DNA of 64,000 nucleotides from Methanobacterium sp. UBA44 (lineage in GTDB: Archaea > Methanobacteriota > Methanobacteria > Methanobacteriales > Methanobacteriaceae): assembly GCA_002494885.1 (NCBI GenBank), contig DACV01000007.1, positions 648,418 through 712,417 on the forward strand, given 5' to 3'. The notes under the pieces are model-generated. The model made no database searches. It saw only the letters and a program-made list of their open reading frames with translations, and was not told the DNA's origin. A program made the translations under genes and the position numbers. The number at the start of each line of letters is the position of its first letter. The stretch's first letter is position 1. Positions 27,039 to 36,133 of the stretch are shown here, one piece after another.

Positions 27039-27533
27039 TTAGTATATGGACTTTCCATGGGCTACAGCAACAATACCCGGAATCCCATCCACTTCAAGCT
27101 CATAAATAGCTTCCATTCCCTCTTCAACAAATGCAACTAATTTCTTTGATTTAACCTTACTCGTAAGGAGTGCTGCTGCCGGTGGAGTTACAACAAAAAC
27201 AGAATTCTCTTTATCAAGAGCTTTGATAGTTTTTTCACCTAAAGCTCCCTTACCAACATGAATTTTAACACCTGATCTGGCCAGATATGGAATATTTTCT
27301 TCTATTTCTTCTTTATTGCTTGTTGTGGGTGCTATTCCTGCATCACTTACTGCTGTGTGCATTATAGCCGATCCATTAATATCGATCAGTTTTTCGCTAT
27401 TTTTAAGTGATTTAACAAGTTTTGGAAGAGCTGCATCCCTGCCTGTAAATATTTTACCATGGATTTCGATCTTATCTCCAACTTTAAGAGCTTCAATCAC
27501 ATCGTCAGTTACTGGCACATTAATTACTTTCAT
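27039..27533 (-). CDS. class I fumarate hydratase, beta subunit
   Basis: 164 residues, the length of the stand-alone beta subunit of two-part archaeal fumarases. Signatures are GKIFTGRDAALPKL, an IMHTAVSDAGIAPTTSNKEE segment and a GGG-like KGALGEKTIKALDK region. With the alpha subunit, which carries the [4Fe-4S] cluster and is not in the window, it interconverts fumarate and malate in the incomplete reductive citric acid pathway. A tartrate dehydratase beta subunit is the only close alternative. It is 6 bases downstream of mfnA. Confidence 0.85.
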   Translation of the reverse strand: MKVINVPVTDDVIEALKVGDKIEIHGKIFTGRDAALPKLVKSLKNSEKLIDINGSAIMHTAVSDAGIAPTTSNKEEIEENIPYLARSGVKIHVGKGALGEKTIKALDKENSVFVVTPPAAALLTSKVKSKKLVAFVEEGMEAIYELEVDGIPGIVAVAHGKSIY

Positions 27534-27539
27534 GATTAA

Positions 27540-28769
27540 TCATTTGCCCTGTATTGTTTTGTCAGCTAATTTTAAATAGGCCTTCTTTCCATTATCCTGA
27601 GGTAACTTATCTGAAGTGAGCTTTGAATGAATTTCATTGAGGCCATCCAGGAATTCTCTTGCATGTTCCATCTTTATGTGAGGCATCACCACAATTCTTA
27701 TGGCCTCAGGATATGCTGAAACTGAAACTGCCCACCCATTAGCTTCAATTTCACTTACAATATCCTTAATTGCTATTTTATCTGATTTAAATGCTACAAT
27801 ATTTAATTCCGGTTCTCTGACCAATTTAAATCCTGATTTTTTAATACCTTCTGCTAAAAATTCAGTTACTTCCATGCATTTTAGTGCAATTTCTGTATAA
27901 CCTTCTCTTCCAAAATATTTAAGAAGAGCCCATGCAGCGGCTGCTGATGCTCCAGTTCTTGTGCCTACAATTGTAGATTGTTCTTTTTCTGTTAAATAAG
28001 GAGTTTCTGTACTTATACTTTTAAGATAATGCCTGCCTCTAAACAAAATGCAACCAGTTGGAATTGGTGCAAGACCCATTTTATGAGGATCAATGGTCAT
28101 TGAAGAAACACCTTCCAGTGAAAAATCAAAGTTAGGGAGATCATAATTCTTATCTCTCAAAAATGGAATTGAAAATCCACCAAAAGCTGCATCCACATGT
28201 AAATATATGTTATTTTCTATGCAAATTTTGGAAAGCTCTTCTATTGGATCAACTACACCAAGCTCAGTAGTTCCTGCAATACCCACAATAGCAACAGTTT
28301 TATCGGATATTAGCTTTTTAACAGATTCTATATCCACACGATAATCTTCATCAAGATCGGCTTCCCTTATTCTCAAACGTAACATATCTGCAGCTTTTTT
28401 AAAGGAGAAATGGGCAGATTTAGGGATAATTATCTCTGGATTTTCTACATTACTTGAATTTCTCGCTGCTCTCATTGCCATTATGTTAGCTTCAGTGCCT
28501 CCAGTTATTATATGCCCACAAACATCTTTCTTACCAAGAAGACTTCCAAGCATTCTTATAACTTCTTTTTCAATTCGTTTTGTACCTTCAAAAAGACCAG
28601 AATCACCTAAATTAGACTCTAAAAACATATAATAAGCTTCTACACCAATTTCATAGGGACATGTACACATTGAACCTAATATTCGGCCTGATTTATAGGT
28701 CATATCATCTCTTTTGAATTTTTTAAGTTGTTCAGATATTTCCTGTTTTGTGATTCCTTTTTTATCCAT
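27540..28769 (-). CDS. mfnA: L-tyrosine/L-aspartate decarboxylase
   Basis: 409 residues of the group II PLP decarboxylase family. HIITGGTEANIMAMRAARN binds the cofactor phosphate, HVDAAFGGF stacks on and anchors PLP, and the Schiff-base Lys is in MTIDPHKMGLAPIPTG. In methanogens MfnA makes tyramine for methanofuran, and some members make beta-alanine from aspartate for coenzyme A. Length and sequence fit the Methanobacteriales enzyme. AGGGAAT precedes the ATG. Confidence 0.92.
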   Translation of the reverse strand: MDKKGITKQEISEQLKKFKRDDMTYKSGRILGSMCTCPYEIGVEAYYMFLESNLGDSGLFEGTKRIEKEVIRMLGSLLGKKDVCGHIITGGTEANIMAMRAARNSSNVENPEIIIPKSAHFSFKKAADMLRLRIREADLDEDYRVDIESVKKLISDKTVAIVGIAGTTELGVVDPIEELSKICIENNIYLHVDAAFGGFSIPFLRDKNYDLPNFDFSLEGVSSMTIDPHKMGLAPIPTGCILFRGRHYLKSISTETPYLTEKEQSTIVGTRTGASAAAAWALLKYFGREGYTEIALKCMEVTEFLAEGIKKSGFKLVREPELNIVAFKSDKIAIKDIVSEIEANGWAVSVSAYPEAIRIVVMPHIKMEHAREFLDGLNEIHSKLTSDKLPQDNGKKAYLKLADKTIQGK

Positions 28770-28836
28770 TTTGATTCCCTAAAAAATAATTAAATGAAAA
28801 TTAAAAATAAGTTAAAAAAATAAAAAAATAGAGTAT

Positions 28837-31131
28837 TTATTCTTGCAAACGTTTTCTTGCAGCCTTTAAAATAAGTTTCTTCTCGACTCTGGCTACAACT
28901 TCCCTTACAGTTTCAACTGCATCAGTGTTTGCGGATACACTCTCGATTCCTGCCTCTACAAGCTTTTCGACTATGTTAGGCATGCTTCCTGCCTGTCCAC
29001 AGATGCTGGTTTTTACTCCATGCTCGTTACAGATTCTTATAACTCTATCTATAAGTTTAAGCACTGCTGGATGACCTTCAGTGTAAAGATCAGCTACATT
29101 TTCGTTATTTCTATCAATTGCAAGTGTATACTGAGTTAAATCATTTGTTCCAAAACTTACGAAATCAAGCCCTTCAGCTATAAAGTCTTCAATTATAAGG
29201 GCTGCTCCTGGTGTTTCCACCATTATACCGAACTCAATTGTTTTTTGAGGCTTTAAGCCAACTTCTTCAGCGATCTGTTTGGCTTTTCTTAGTTCGTCAG
29301 GATGCTGAACCAGTGGAATCATTATTCCAATATTTGTATATCCCTGCTCATGGAGTTTCTTAATAGCTTTAAATTCTGCTTTTAAGATTTCAGGTTCATC
29401 TAACTCTCTTCTAATTCCTCTCCATCCAAGCATTGGATTATGTTCATATGGTTCACCTTCTCCGCCTGAAAGAGACTTAAATTCATCTGTTGGAGCATCA
29501 AGAGTCCTGTACCATACTGGTTTTGGATAGAATTCATCTACAACCTTGAGGATGTTTTCAACGAGGATTTTTATGAGTTCATCCTCTTTTCCATCCATTA
29601 TGAACTTTTTAGGGTGAACCCCAGATGTTAACATCATATGTTCAGTTCTAAGAAGCCCTACACCATCAGCACCTGTTGCAGCCGCTTTTTTAGCTGCTTC
29701 AGGCATGCTTACATTGACTTTAACTTCTGTAACAGTTAAAATTGGAGCCTGTGCCATCATTACCTGTTGTTCTTCTGCTGTTTCTTCTTTATCTGATTTT
29801 GCAAGTTTTCCCTTGTAAACTATCCCTTTATTACCATCAAGTGTTACAATTTCATTTTCTTTAAGAATCTTGGTTGCCTTTCCTGTACCAACCACACAAG
29901 GTATTCCAAGCTCTCTTGAGACAATTGCAGCATGACATGTTACTCCTCCTTCATCTGTAATTATTCCATCGGCCCTTTTCATTGCAGGAACCATATCTGG
30001 AGTAGTCATAACTGTAACCAGAATGTCTCCTTCTTCAATTTTATCCAGTTCATCCGTGCTTTTTATAATTTTAACGGCGCCAGAAGCCATTCCTGGGCTT
30101 GCACCAAGCCCTTTAGTAACTATGGTTCTCTCCCCCATATTTTCTTCAGATTCGGCACCATTACCCATATCAAGGGTTGTTACTGGCCTTGATTGGAGCA
30201 TGTATACTTTTCCATCTTCTATGGCCCATTCAGTGTCCTGTGGGGAACCATAATGTTCATGGATTCTTTTACCCATTCTGGTAAGTGCTAAAATTTCATC
30301 GTCATCTAAAACCTGTTTATTTTTAAGATCTTCTGGAACTTCTTTTTTAATTGTCTTTCCAGCTTCTGGATCTTTTACAAACATGATGTTTTTTTCACTG
30401 ATTATGGATTCAAGAACCTTTTCTGTCTCTTTATCCACCCAGTAAGTATCTGGAGTTACTGTACCTGAGACAACCGCTTCTCCAAGCCCCCATGCACCTT
30501 CAATGAGTATTTTTTCCTCACCTGTTGAGGGATGTACAGTGAACATAACCCCTGCTTTTTCAGCGTTCACCATTTCTTGGACCACTACAGCTATATAAAC
30601 TTTGGAATGATCAAAATTATGCTCTTCCCTATAAAAGATAGCTCTGGATTCAAATAGAGATGCCCAGCATTTTTGTACATACTTTAAAACATCTTCAGTT
30701 CCTTTAATATTTAAAAAAGTGTCCTGTTGACCTGCAAATGACGCTTCAGGAAGGTCTTCTGCTGTTGCAGATGATCTTATTGCAACAAATGCATTTTCTT
30801 TACCAATCCTTTGACACAATGCATTGTAAGCCTCTATAATAGTTGTCCTTATATCATCAGGCATATAAGAGTTTAAAATTATTCTTTTTATTTTTCCTGA
30901 GGCTTTCTGAAGTTGCTTAGTATTATTGACATCTATAGCATCAAGAATGTCCATTATTTCATCAAAGATACCTGTTTCTTTTATAAATTTATCATAGGTT
31001 GCTGCTGTAATAACAAATCCGGGAGGTACAGGGATTCCTGCTTGAGTTAACTCTCCTAAATTCGCACCTTTTCCACCAGCAATTGCTACATCTTCCTTCT
31101 TAAGTTCTTCAAAAAATTCGACATACTTCAT
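28837..31131 (-). CDS. ppsA: phosphoenolpyruvate synthase
   Basis: About 764 residues in the usual order: the N-terminal ATP-grasp domain (GGKGANLGEL, AIRSSATAEDLPEASFAGQQDT), the central phosphohistidine domain with TDEGGVTCHAAIVSRELGIP holding the catalytic His, and the C-terminal PEP-binding barrel with LRTEHM and SFGTNDLTQYTLAIDRN. It makes PEP, AMP and phosphate from pyruvate and ATP, the entry to gluconeogenesis. ATG 31131 has GAGTG upstream; a GTG three codons earlier is less likely. The 3' flank is T-rich on the coding strand (28800-28830), a probable terminator. Ribosomal protein L10e precedes it. Confidence 0.95.
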   Translation of the reverse strand: MKYVEFFEELKKEDVAIAGGKGANLGELTQAGIPVPPGFVITAATYDKFIKETGIFDEIMDILDAIDVNNTKQLQKASGKIKRIILNSYMPDDIRTTIIEAYNALCQRIGKENAFVAIRSSATAEDLPEASFAGQQDTFLNIKGTEDVLKYVQKCWASLFESRAIFYREEHNFDHSKVYIAVVVQEMVNAEKAGVMFTVHPSTGEEKILIEGAWGLGEAVVSGTVTPDTYWVDKETEKVLESIISEKNIMFVKDPEAGKTIKKEVPEDLKNKQVLDDDEILALTRMGKRIHEHYGSPQDTEWAIEDGKVYMLQSRPVTTLDMGNGAESEENMGERTIVTKGLGASPGMASGAVKIIKSTDELDKIEEGDILVTVMTTPDMVPAMKRADGIITDEGGVTCHAAIVSRELGIPCVVGTGKATKILKENEIVTLDGNKGIVYKGKLAKSDKEETAEEQQVMMAQAPILTVTEVKVNVSMPEAAKKAAATGADGVGLLRTEHMMLTSGVHPKKFIMDGKEDELIKILVENILKVVDEFYPKPVWYRTLDAPTDEFKSLSGGEGEPYEHNPMLGWRGIRRELDEPEILKAEFKAIKKLHEQGYTNIGIMIPLVQHPDELRKAKQIAEEVGLKPQKTIEFGIMVETPGAALIIEDFIAEGLDFVSFGTNDLTQYTLAIDRNNENVADLYTEGHPAVLKLIDRVIRICNEHGVKTSICGQAGSMPNIVEKLVEAGIESVSANTDAVETVREVVARVEKKLILKAARKRLQE

Positions 31132-31144
31132 GCTTAACACTCTT

Positions 31145-31627
31145 TTATTTTATTAGTTCTTCACCTTTATCCACAACGATCCTGCATGGAACCGGGAATT
31201 TCATAGATGCTCTTTTTAAAGCTGTTTTTGCATCATTAAAGTTTCTCTTATTAGTTCTTATTGTTAAAACTTTTTGATCTGCCTTTACAATTGCAACAGA
31301 ACTTACAGGCTTTCCGAATGCTTTCCTCATTCCATCCTGTACCCTGTCAGCACCTGCACCAGTTGCCATTGGATTTTCTCTTACAATATGATGGGGATAA
31401 ACTCTTATTTTCAGATGGTAACCCATCCTACCAGCTCTTCGCTGCATATATCTGTTTGTAGCAATCCTTGCGGCCTCTAGTGAGTTATGTGATAACTGTG
31501 CAGGCTTTTTTAAGGCAAGACTTACTGTTAAAGGGAAATCTCCTGAAAGGTTCCCCATATCATACTGAACTATCCTGGAACCAGGAATTTTTCTTATGTA
31601 TTCTTTTCTTGTGTATGCTCTAGTCAT
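31145..31627 (-). CDS. rpl10e: 50S ribosomal protein L10e (L16 family)
   Basis: 160 residues. The N-terminus RAYTRKEYIRKIPGSRIVQYDMG and the conserved KIRVYPHHIVRENPMATGAGADRVQDGMR segment identify archaeal L10e, which sits at the tRNA entry region of the large subunit and corresponds to bacterial L16. AGGAGG lies close before the ATG. ppsA starts 14 bases downstream on the same strand, so the two are probably co-transcribed. Confidence 0.96.
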   Translation of the reverse strand: MTRAYTRKEYIRKIPGSRIVQYDMGNLSGDFPLTVSLALKKPAQLSHNSLEAARIATNRYMQRRAGRMGYHLKIRVYPHHIVRENPMATGAGADRVQDGMRKAFGKPVSSVAIVKADQKVLTIRTNKRNFNDAKTALKRASMKFPVPCRIVVDKGEELIK

Positions 31628-31761
31628 TAATAATCCTCCTGTATAAATTTTTGAGTCTATAAGTTAATAAACCTTCCTTTCTATATATACAAACATAATA
31701 CAAAATTATGAGAAATAGTAATTATTTCATTTGTAATAGATCATATAAGTAGGTGGAAGTT

Positions 31762-32547
31762 ATGAAAATTGCCATAACTGGAAAAGGAGGGGTCGGTAAA
31801 ACAACCCTTTCTGGAACATTAGCATGTATATTATCACAAGGTTATAAAGTATTCGCTATTGATGCAGATCCAGATATGAATCTTGCATCAAGTCTTGGTA
31901 TAACAGAGCCGATTACTCCAATTTCCAAGATGAAAGACTTGATAAAGGAAAGAACCGGTGCAGAACCAGGATCATCCTTTGGAGAGGTTTTTAAGATAAA
32001 TCCAAAAATCAGCGATCTTCCAAAATCACTATCAATTAATTATGATGATAAAGATAATTTAAAGCTCCTTGTAATGGGTACTGTTGATAAAGGAGGAGAT
32101 GGATGCGTTTGTCCTGCCTCTGTTCTTCTTAAAGCCCTCATGCGTAACTTAATCCTTAAAAAGGATGAAATTGTTATTCTGGATATGGAAGCTGGTGTTG
32201 AACACCTTGGAAGAAAAACTGCAGAAGCTGTTGATTTGATGATTATAGTTGTAGAGCCCGGACTTAAATCTCTTGAAACTGCAGAGCGGATAAAAAGACT
32301 TGCAGCAGATATTGGCATTCCTAAAATTGCCTGCGTAATAAATAAGGCATCTAATGAAACAGAAGAAAAATTTGTCATTGAAAAACTTAAAGAGATGGAT
32401 CTCGAAGTTATAGGGAGTATCCCCCGAGATGAGAATGTTATATTGGCTGATATGGAAGGAAAGCCTTTAATCGAATATCCGGATTCTGCTGCATTTAAAT
32501 CAATAGAAAAAATTGCAGAAAGTATTTTAAATAAAGTAAAGGATTAA
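31762..32547 (+). CDS. CooC-like P-loop maturation ATPase
   Basis: About 261 residues. The deviant Walker A is GKGGVGKTT, the switch region is DADPDMNLASSLGI, and the metal-binding motif CVC is in GGDGCVCPASVLLKALMRN. These are the marks of CooC, which inserts nickel into CO dehydrogenase, and its MinD/ArsA relatives. ATG 31762 follows AGGTGG at a normal distance. No CO dehydrogenase is in the window; a nickel role is inferred from the family. Confidence 0.8.
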   Translation: MKIAITGKGGVGKTTLSGTLACILSQGYKVFAIDADPDMNLASSLGITEPITPISKMKDLIKERTGAEPGSSFGEVFKINPKISDLPKSLSINYDDKDNLKLLVMGTVDKGGDGCVCPASVLLKALMRNLILKKDEIVILDMEAGVEHLGRKTAEAVDLMIIVVEPGLKSLETAERIKRLAADIGIPKIACVINKASNETEEKFVIEKLKEMDLEVIGSIPRDENVILADMEGKPLIEYPDSAAFKSIEKIAESILNKVKD

Positions 32548-32551
32548 AATT

Positions 32552-32785
32552 ATGGAAGTCCAATCCACGATTATATTTAAATACAGGACAAAAAAAGAGG
32601 CAAAAATTGCCCTGGCATCGATTAGGCCAGATAATATGGGATTTATAAATTCTCATGTTGAAGAGAATATTCTTATATGTAAATTAGAGTCGAGGACACT
32701 ACGAACAACCCTTGCAACAATAGATGACATTCTATTTTGTGAGATGATGGCTGAAAAAATTATAGATTTTACAAAAAATGAATAA
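32552..32785 (+). CDS. KEOPS complex Pcc1-like subunit
   Basis: 77 residues with the strand-strand-helix layout of Pcc1: FKYRTKKEAKIALASIRPDN, a central CKLESRTLRTTLATIDDILFCEMMAEKI and a short end. Pcc1 dimerises the KEOPS complex, which makes the t6A modification at tRNA position 37. The gene is 4 bases after the CooC-like gene and 33 bases before serS, so all three are probably one transcript. Confidence 0.7.
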   Translation: MEVQSTIIFKYRTKKEAKIALASIRPDNMGFINSHVEENILICKLESRTLRTTLATIDDILFCEMMAEKIIDFTKNE

Positions 32786-32818
32786 TGATTGTTATTATAT
32801 AAATTAGAAGGTGAACAA

Positions 32819-34369
32819 ATGAAATTCACGCTTAAAGGAGAAATTACATTTAGTAAAGATGCAAGTGATGCAGAAAAAGACATTGAAAAATTTATAGATG
32901 AAGCTAACCAGGAAATATTTTTAAAAGGAGTTCCAGAAGACCAGAAACAGGACGCTTCAAAGATTACATACTGGAATTTAAAAGAAGATACTCTTGAAGT
33001 TGAGATGGTGTCAGGAAGACGTGGCCGTGCTCATGATGCTATATTACGGATAAAAAAGCCATTAACCCAGCTTTTAGGTAGAAAATATCACCTGGGCATA
33101 AGAAAAATACTCATAACTGATTATATAATCGAGATACCAACCGAAGACAGGGTAGAATTAAAAGATGTTCCATATGTGGAAAATTTTGAAATCGAAGATG
33201 ATAAAATAATCCTTGAATTTAAAGGATTAGAAGAAGGAGATTTGAGGAAACATATTATCGACAGGGTCATTAAACACGTGACAAGTGAAGTTGCAAGCCA
33301 TATCCCAGAAACAGAGTGCGGCCCTTCAGATATACTCACCAAACAGGTTACAAAGGTAGAACCTGGAACAATTTTAGAGAAAAGCTGTATGCAGAAGTAC
33401 TTTTTTGAAGGAGACCCAACAGAAGAGGCTGCAAAGCTTGGATGGGTTAAAAAATTCTCTGGCAGAGGGCAGTGGTTCTATGCACCACCTTTAGTAGCAC
33501 TTCAGCGTGCATTAGAAGATATATTTGTAGAAAAACTCATCCAAAAGCTTGATTTTGACGAATGCTTGTTTCCAAAGCTTATTCCAATTCCAGTGATGGA
33601 AAGGATGAAATACATGGAAGGCCTTCCGGAAGGGATGTACTATTGCTCTGCACCCCGTAGAGACCCATTATTATTTGATAAATTTCGAGATGAGCTCACA
33701 ATCAAACGTGAAGTCCCTATTGACCTTTTAAAGGAAGGTTTAAAGGATCCATCCTATGTACTGGCACCAGCACAGTGCGAACCATTCTATGAGTTTTTAA
33801 GTCACCAGGTGGTTGACGAAAAAGACCTGCCAATTAAATTCTTCGACAGAAGCGGCTGGACATACCGCTGGGAAGCTGGAGGGGCAAAGGGACTTGACCG
33901 AGTGCATGAATTCCAGCGAATAGAACTTGTATGGTTGGGAACACCAGAACAAAGCGAGAAATTACGGGACCAGACTGTTGATATTTCCCATGATATTGCT
34001 AATGAGATGGAACTTGACTGGTACACCGAAGTAGGTGACGATCCATTCTATCTTGAAGGCCGTAAAGTTGAAAAACGGGGAATAGAATTCCCTGACATCC
34101 CTAAAAAAGAAATGCGATTAAATGTGCCGGGGCAGGAAAAAGGCGTTGCCGTAGTATCAGCAAACATCCATGGAACTCATTTTGTAGAAGGATTTTCAGT
34201 AAAAGAAACCCATAACAACAGAATATGGACCGGGTGCACTGGTATCGGTTTAACCCGGTGGGTGTTTGGATTCCTTGCGCAGAAAGGTTTCGACACTGAA
34301 AACTGGCCGGAAGATGTTGTAGAGAAGTTTAAGGGTGTTAAGGTGCCTAAGATCTTGACCTGGCCTTAA
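32819..34369 (+). CDS. serS: seryl-tRNA synthetase, methanogen type (SerRS2)
   Basis: About 516 residues. It is the rare zinc-dependent SerRS, not the common one. The N-terminal tRNA-binding domain begins MKFTLKGEITFSKDAS. The class II core has motif 2 around FDRSGWTYRWEAGGAKGLDR and motif 3 TGCTGIGLTRWVFGFL. The probable zinc ligands are Cys320 (APAQCEPF), Glu369 (FQRIELVW) and Cys473 (WTGCTG), equivalent to the Cys-Glu-Cys set known from Methanosarcina barkeri. GAAGGTGA lies 4 bases before the ATG at 32819. This enzyme type is restricted to methanogenic archaea. Confidence 0.93.
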   Translation: MKFTLKGEITFSKDASDAEKDIEKFIDEANQEIFLKGVPEDQKQDASKITYWNLKEDTLEVEMVSGRRGRAHDAILRIKKPLTQLLGRKYHLGIRKILITDYIIEIPTEDRVELKDVPYVENFEIEDDKIILEFKGLEEGDLRKHIIDRVIKHVTSEVASHIPETECGPSDILTKQVTKVEPGTILEKSCMQKYFFEGDPTEEAAKLGWVKKFSGRGQWFYAPPLVALQRALEDIFVEKLIQKLDFDECLFPKLIPIPVMERMKYMEGLPEGMYYCSAPRRDPLLFDKFRDELTIKREVPIDLLKEGLKDPSYVLAPAQCEPFYEFLSHQVVDEKDLPIKFFDRSGWTYRWEAGGAKGLDRVHEFQRIELVWLGTPEQSEKLRDQTVDISHDIANEMELDWYTEVGDDPFYLEGRKVEKRGIEFPDIPKKEMRLNVPGQEKGVAVVSANIHGTHFVEGFSVKETHNNRIWTGCTGIGLTRWVFGFLAQKGFDTENWPEDVVEKFKGVKVPKILTWP

Positions 34370-34426
34370 TTTTTTTGCTTTCCCTTTTTTTTCAACAGGA
34401 TCTTTAAAGATTTTATCACATAATAG

Positions 34427-35016
34427 TTACTTTTCTTTATTTCTAACTACAACAGTTTTTGCAGCCATATCCCCTATTCTCTGATTTCTATCAGAAGAAT
34501 AAATGGCTATAACACCTGAAAAATATGGTATAATGAATGGAATCCCGTCAATGATTCTTATAAAGTTTGAATGAAGCTTTGAGCATAGGTAATTTTCTCA
34601 TTACCACTTTTATTAATTACTTTTATGGATGTTAATCTCTTACCAATAGTTTGTCCTTTATTAAAAGGTTCCTCAAGAACTGTAAAATATAATAATAAAA
34701 CAACGATGTTAACAATAAAATAAATTAACTCAATATATTCTGGTTCGGACATTAAAAGGATGAAAATAAACAATGCTGATAAAAAACGATGCTATTTATA
34801 ATTATTCCATCAATAAAGATTGCTATAAACATCTACCGATTGAAGCATATCTCAACTCCTTTTTTAAAATCGCGAGTTTTTTCTTCCAGAATAGATACGT
34901 CCGTGCTAAAAGATGATTTAAATTCTTCTTTTTTATTTCTAATGGGAACTCCGCAGTTATAACAGAATTTTGCTTCATTCGAAGCTTCACTACCACAATT
35001 AATACAAAAAACCCAT
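34427..35016 (-). pseudogene. decayed zinc-ribbon/RDD-family membrane protein gene
   Basis: On the minus strand, pieces in changing frames follow the order of a known domain pair. First comes a zinc ribbon reading CINCGSEASNEAKFCYNCG, then MFIAIFIDGIII, then a 71-codon open piece (EPEYIELIYFIVNIV, FNKGQTIGKRLTSIKVI), and finally FIRIIDGIPFIIPYFSG and RIGDMAAKTVVVRNKEK ending at the TAA at 34427. Frame changes lie just after the start, near 34790-34830 and near 34565. RDD proteins are small membrane proteins of uncertain role. Confidence 0.8.
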
Positions 35017-35017
35017 A

Positions 35018-35131
35018 TTAAAACGCCCTATATTTTCCCTCTTTTGATTTTATATATTCATCCATCATATCCATTATAAATGCTATAAATGCGATAATTT
35101 CATCTATTTCAAGCCTTTTAGAGTTATTCAT
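35018..35131 (-). CDS. 37-residue hypothetical protein, translationally coupled
   Basis: The frame encodes an acidic then basic peptide beginning MNNSKRLEIDEIIAFIAFIM. Its ATG overlaps the stop codon of the upstream membrane-protein gene in an ATGA arrangement, which suggests translational coupling. The product is not recognised. It could also be the leftover start of a longer gene, because decayed zinc-ribbon/RDD sequence begins right after it. Confidence 0.4.
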   Translation of the reverse strand: MNNSKRLEIDEIIAFIAFIMDMMDEYIKSKEGKYRAF

Positions 35132-35337
35132 GCTCTATTTCTTGTTTCAGTTTCATTTTCTGGTTTTTCATTTACAAACTGATAATATACAAAAGAAGCC
35201 CCGGTGAATCCTGCAAATAAAACTAAAATCTGAGTTAAAGGACCTAAAAATTTATCAGCTATTAATGCCACCAAAGATCCTCCTGCGAAAAAAGCAACAA
35301 TTGTTGCCAGTATTGCCATTAATTTCCCCATAGTCAT
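35128..35337 (-). CDS. small two-helix membrane protein
   Basis: About 69 residues: two membrane helices (about residues 5-27 and 31-52) and a short Glu/Asn-rich tail. No family was recognised. The start is set at ATG 35337 because GGGGT from the end of the upstream gene lies 7 bases before it. It is 4 bases after the 243-residue protein and overlaps the next small frame by 4 bases, so the three are probably one operon. Confidence 0.55.
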   Translation of the reverse strand: MTMGKLMAILATIVAFFAGGSLVALIADKFLGPLTQILVLFAGFTGASFVYYQFVNEKPENETETRNRA

Positions 35338-35341
35338 CAAA

Positions 35342-36073
35342 TTACCCCAATTTAGTTATATCAGTGTTTAAAAGCTTTAAAAATGTTTTATATCCCATTA
35401 CCACATCTTCTGGTAATATTTTATCCCTATTATGCTTTACAGCACTGCATGCTGCTAAAAAAGTCATAGCGAAGTATTCTCCATTGCTGAAAGTTGCTGA
35501 TCCCTCAAATCTAACATCATTAAGATGATATAGTATATCATATATCTTCTTATGGAGTTTTTTACCCTCTTTATCCCATTCTATGCTTTTTAATTTCTTG
35601 TAAAATTCTTCATCGGGCGGTTGGAAGTCTACTGGCCTGTCGAAATTAGATAATAGAGACATTAATTTTTCAAGTACAGCATGTTGTTTGTCTAAATCCC
35701 TTAAAGACAATTTAAACTTTTTATAAACATAATTAATAATTTCTATCATGTTTGTAATCGCGATATAATGTGAAAAAATAATATTATCTGTAAAAAGATT
35801 GAGGGACGGATTTTTTAAGATTTTAGAGGAATATCTATCCTGTCTATAACGTTCCAACAAATATTCTATTGATGGTGGAGAAAAATCACCGATTTCTTCC
35901 CCTAAATTACTTGCCTCATAAATATTTTCATAAATATCTGAATCCATTAACGCCTGCACACACACTAAAACTTCTTTTAATCCCTCAACATCTGAAAAAT
36001 TTTTTAAAATTTTTTCAGAATTTTTCTTATTTTTTTGTTTTTCCTCATTGATGTCCCAAATAATCAATCTCAT
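35342..36073 (-). CDS. hypothetical protein, mainly helical
   Basis: 243 residues, not recognised. It is soluble, charged and rich in helix-forming residues, with no signal or membrane segment. A conserved-looking core is SATFSNGEYFAMTFLAACSAVKH near the end. It lies at the head of a small operon with two tiny proteins and directly downstream of the giant secreted protein gene, on the same strand. Base composition is as AT-rich as its neighbours. Confidence 0.55.
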   Translation of the reverse strand: MRLIIWDINEEKQKNKKNSEKILKNFSDVEGLKEVLVCVQALMDSDIYENIYEASNLGEEIGDFSPPSIEYLLERYRQDRYSSKILKNPSLNLFTDNIIFSHYIAITNMIEIINYVYKKFKLSLRDLDKQHAVLEKLMSLLSNFDRPVDFQPPDEEFYKKLKSIEWDKEGKKLHKKIYDILYHLNDVRFEGSATFSNGEYFAMTFLAACSAVKHNRDKILPEDVVMGYKTFLKLLNTDITKLG

Positions 36074-36133
36074 TTATTATTTCCCCCATATTCTTCTTTA
36101 TCCCAATTAGGTTAATATTTTTTATATTAATCA

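Noticed and set aside
27039..28769. Shared pathway for the fumarase subunit and mfnA
   Set aside because: They are adjacent on one strand but act in unrelated pathways; the adjacency is likely only a shared transcript.
32819..34369. Prolyl- or threonyl-tRNA synthetase
   Set aside because: Class II motifs alone would allow it, but the Cys-Glu-Cys zinc positions, the N-terminal domain and the motif 3 context fit the methanogen-type seryl enzyme.
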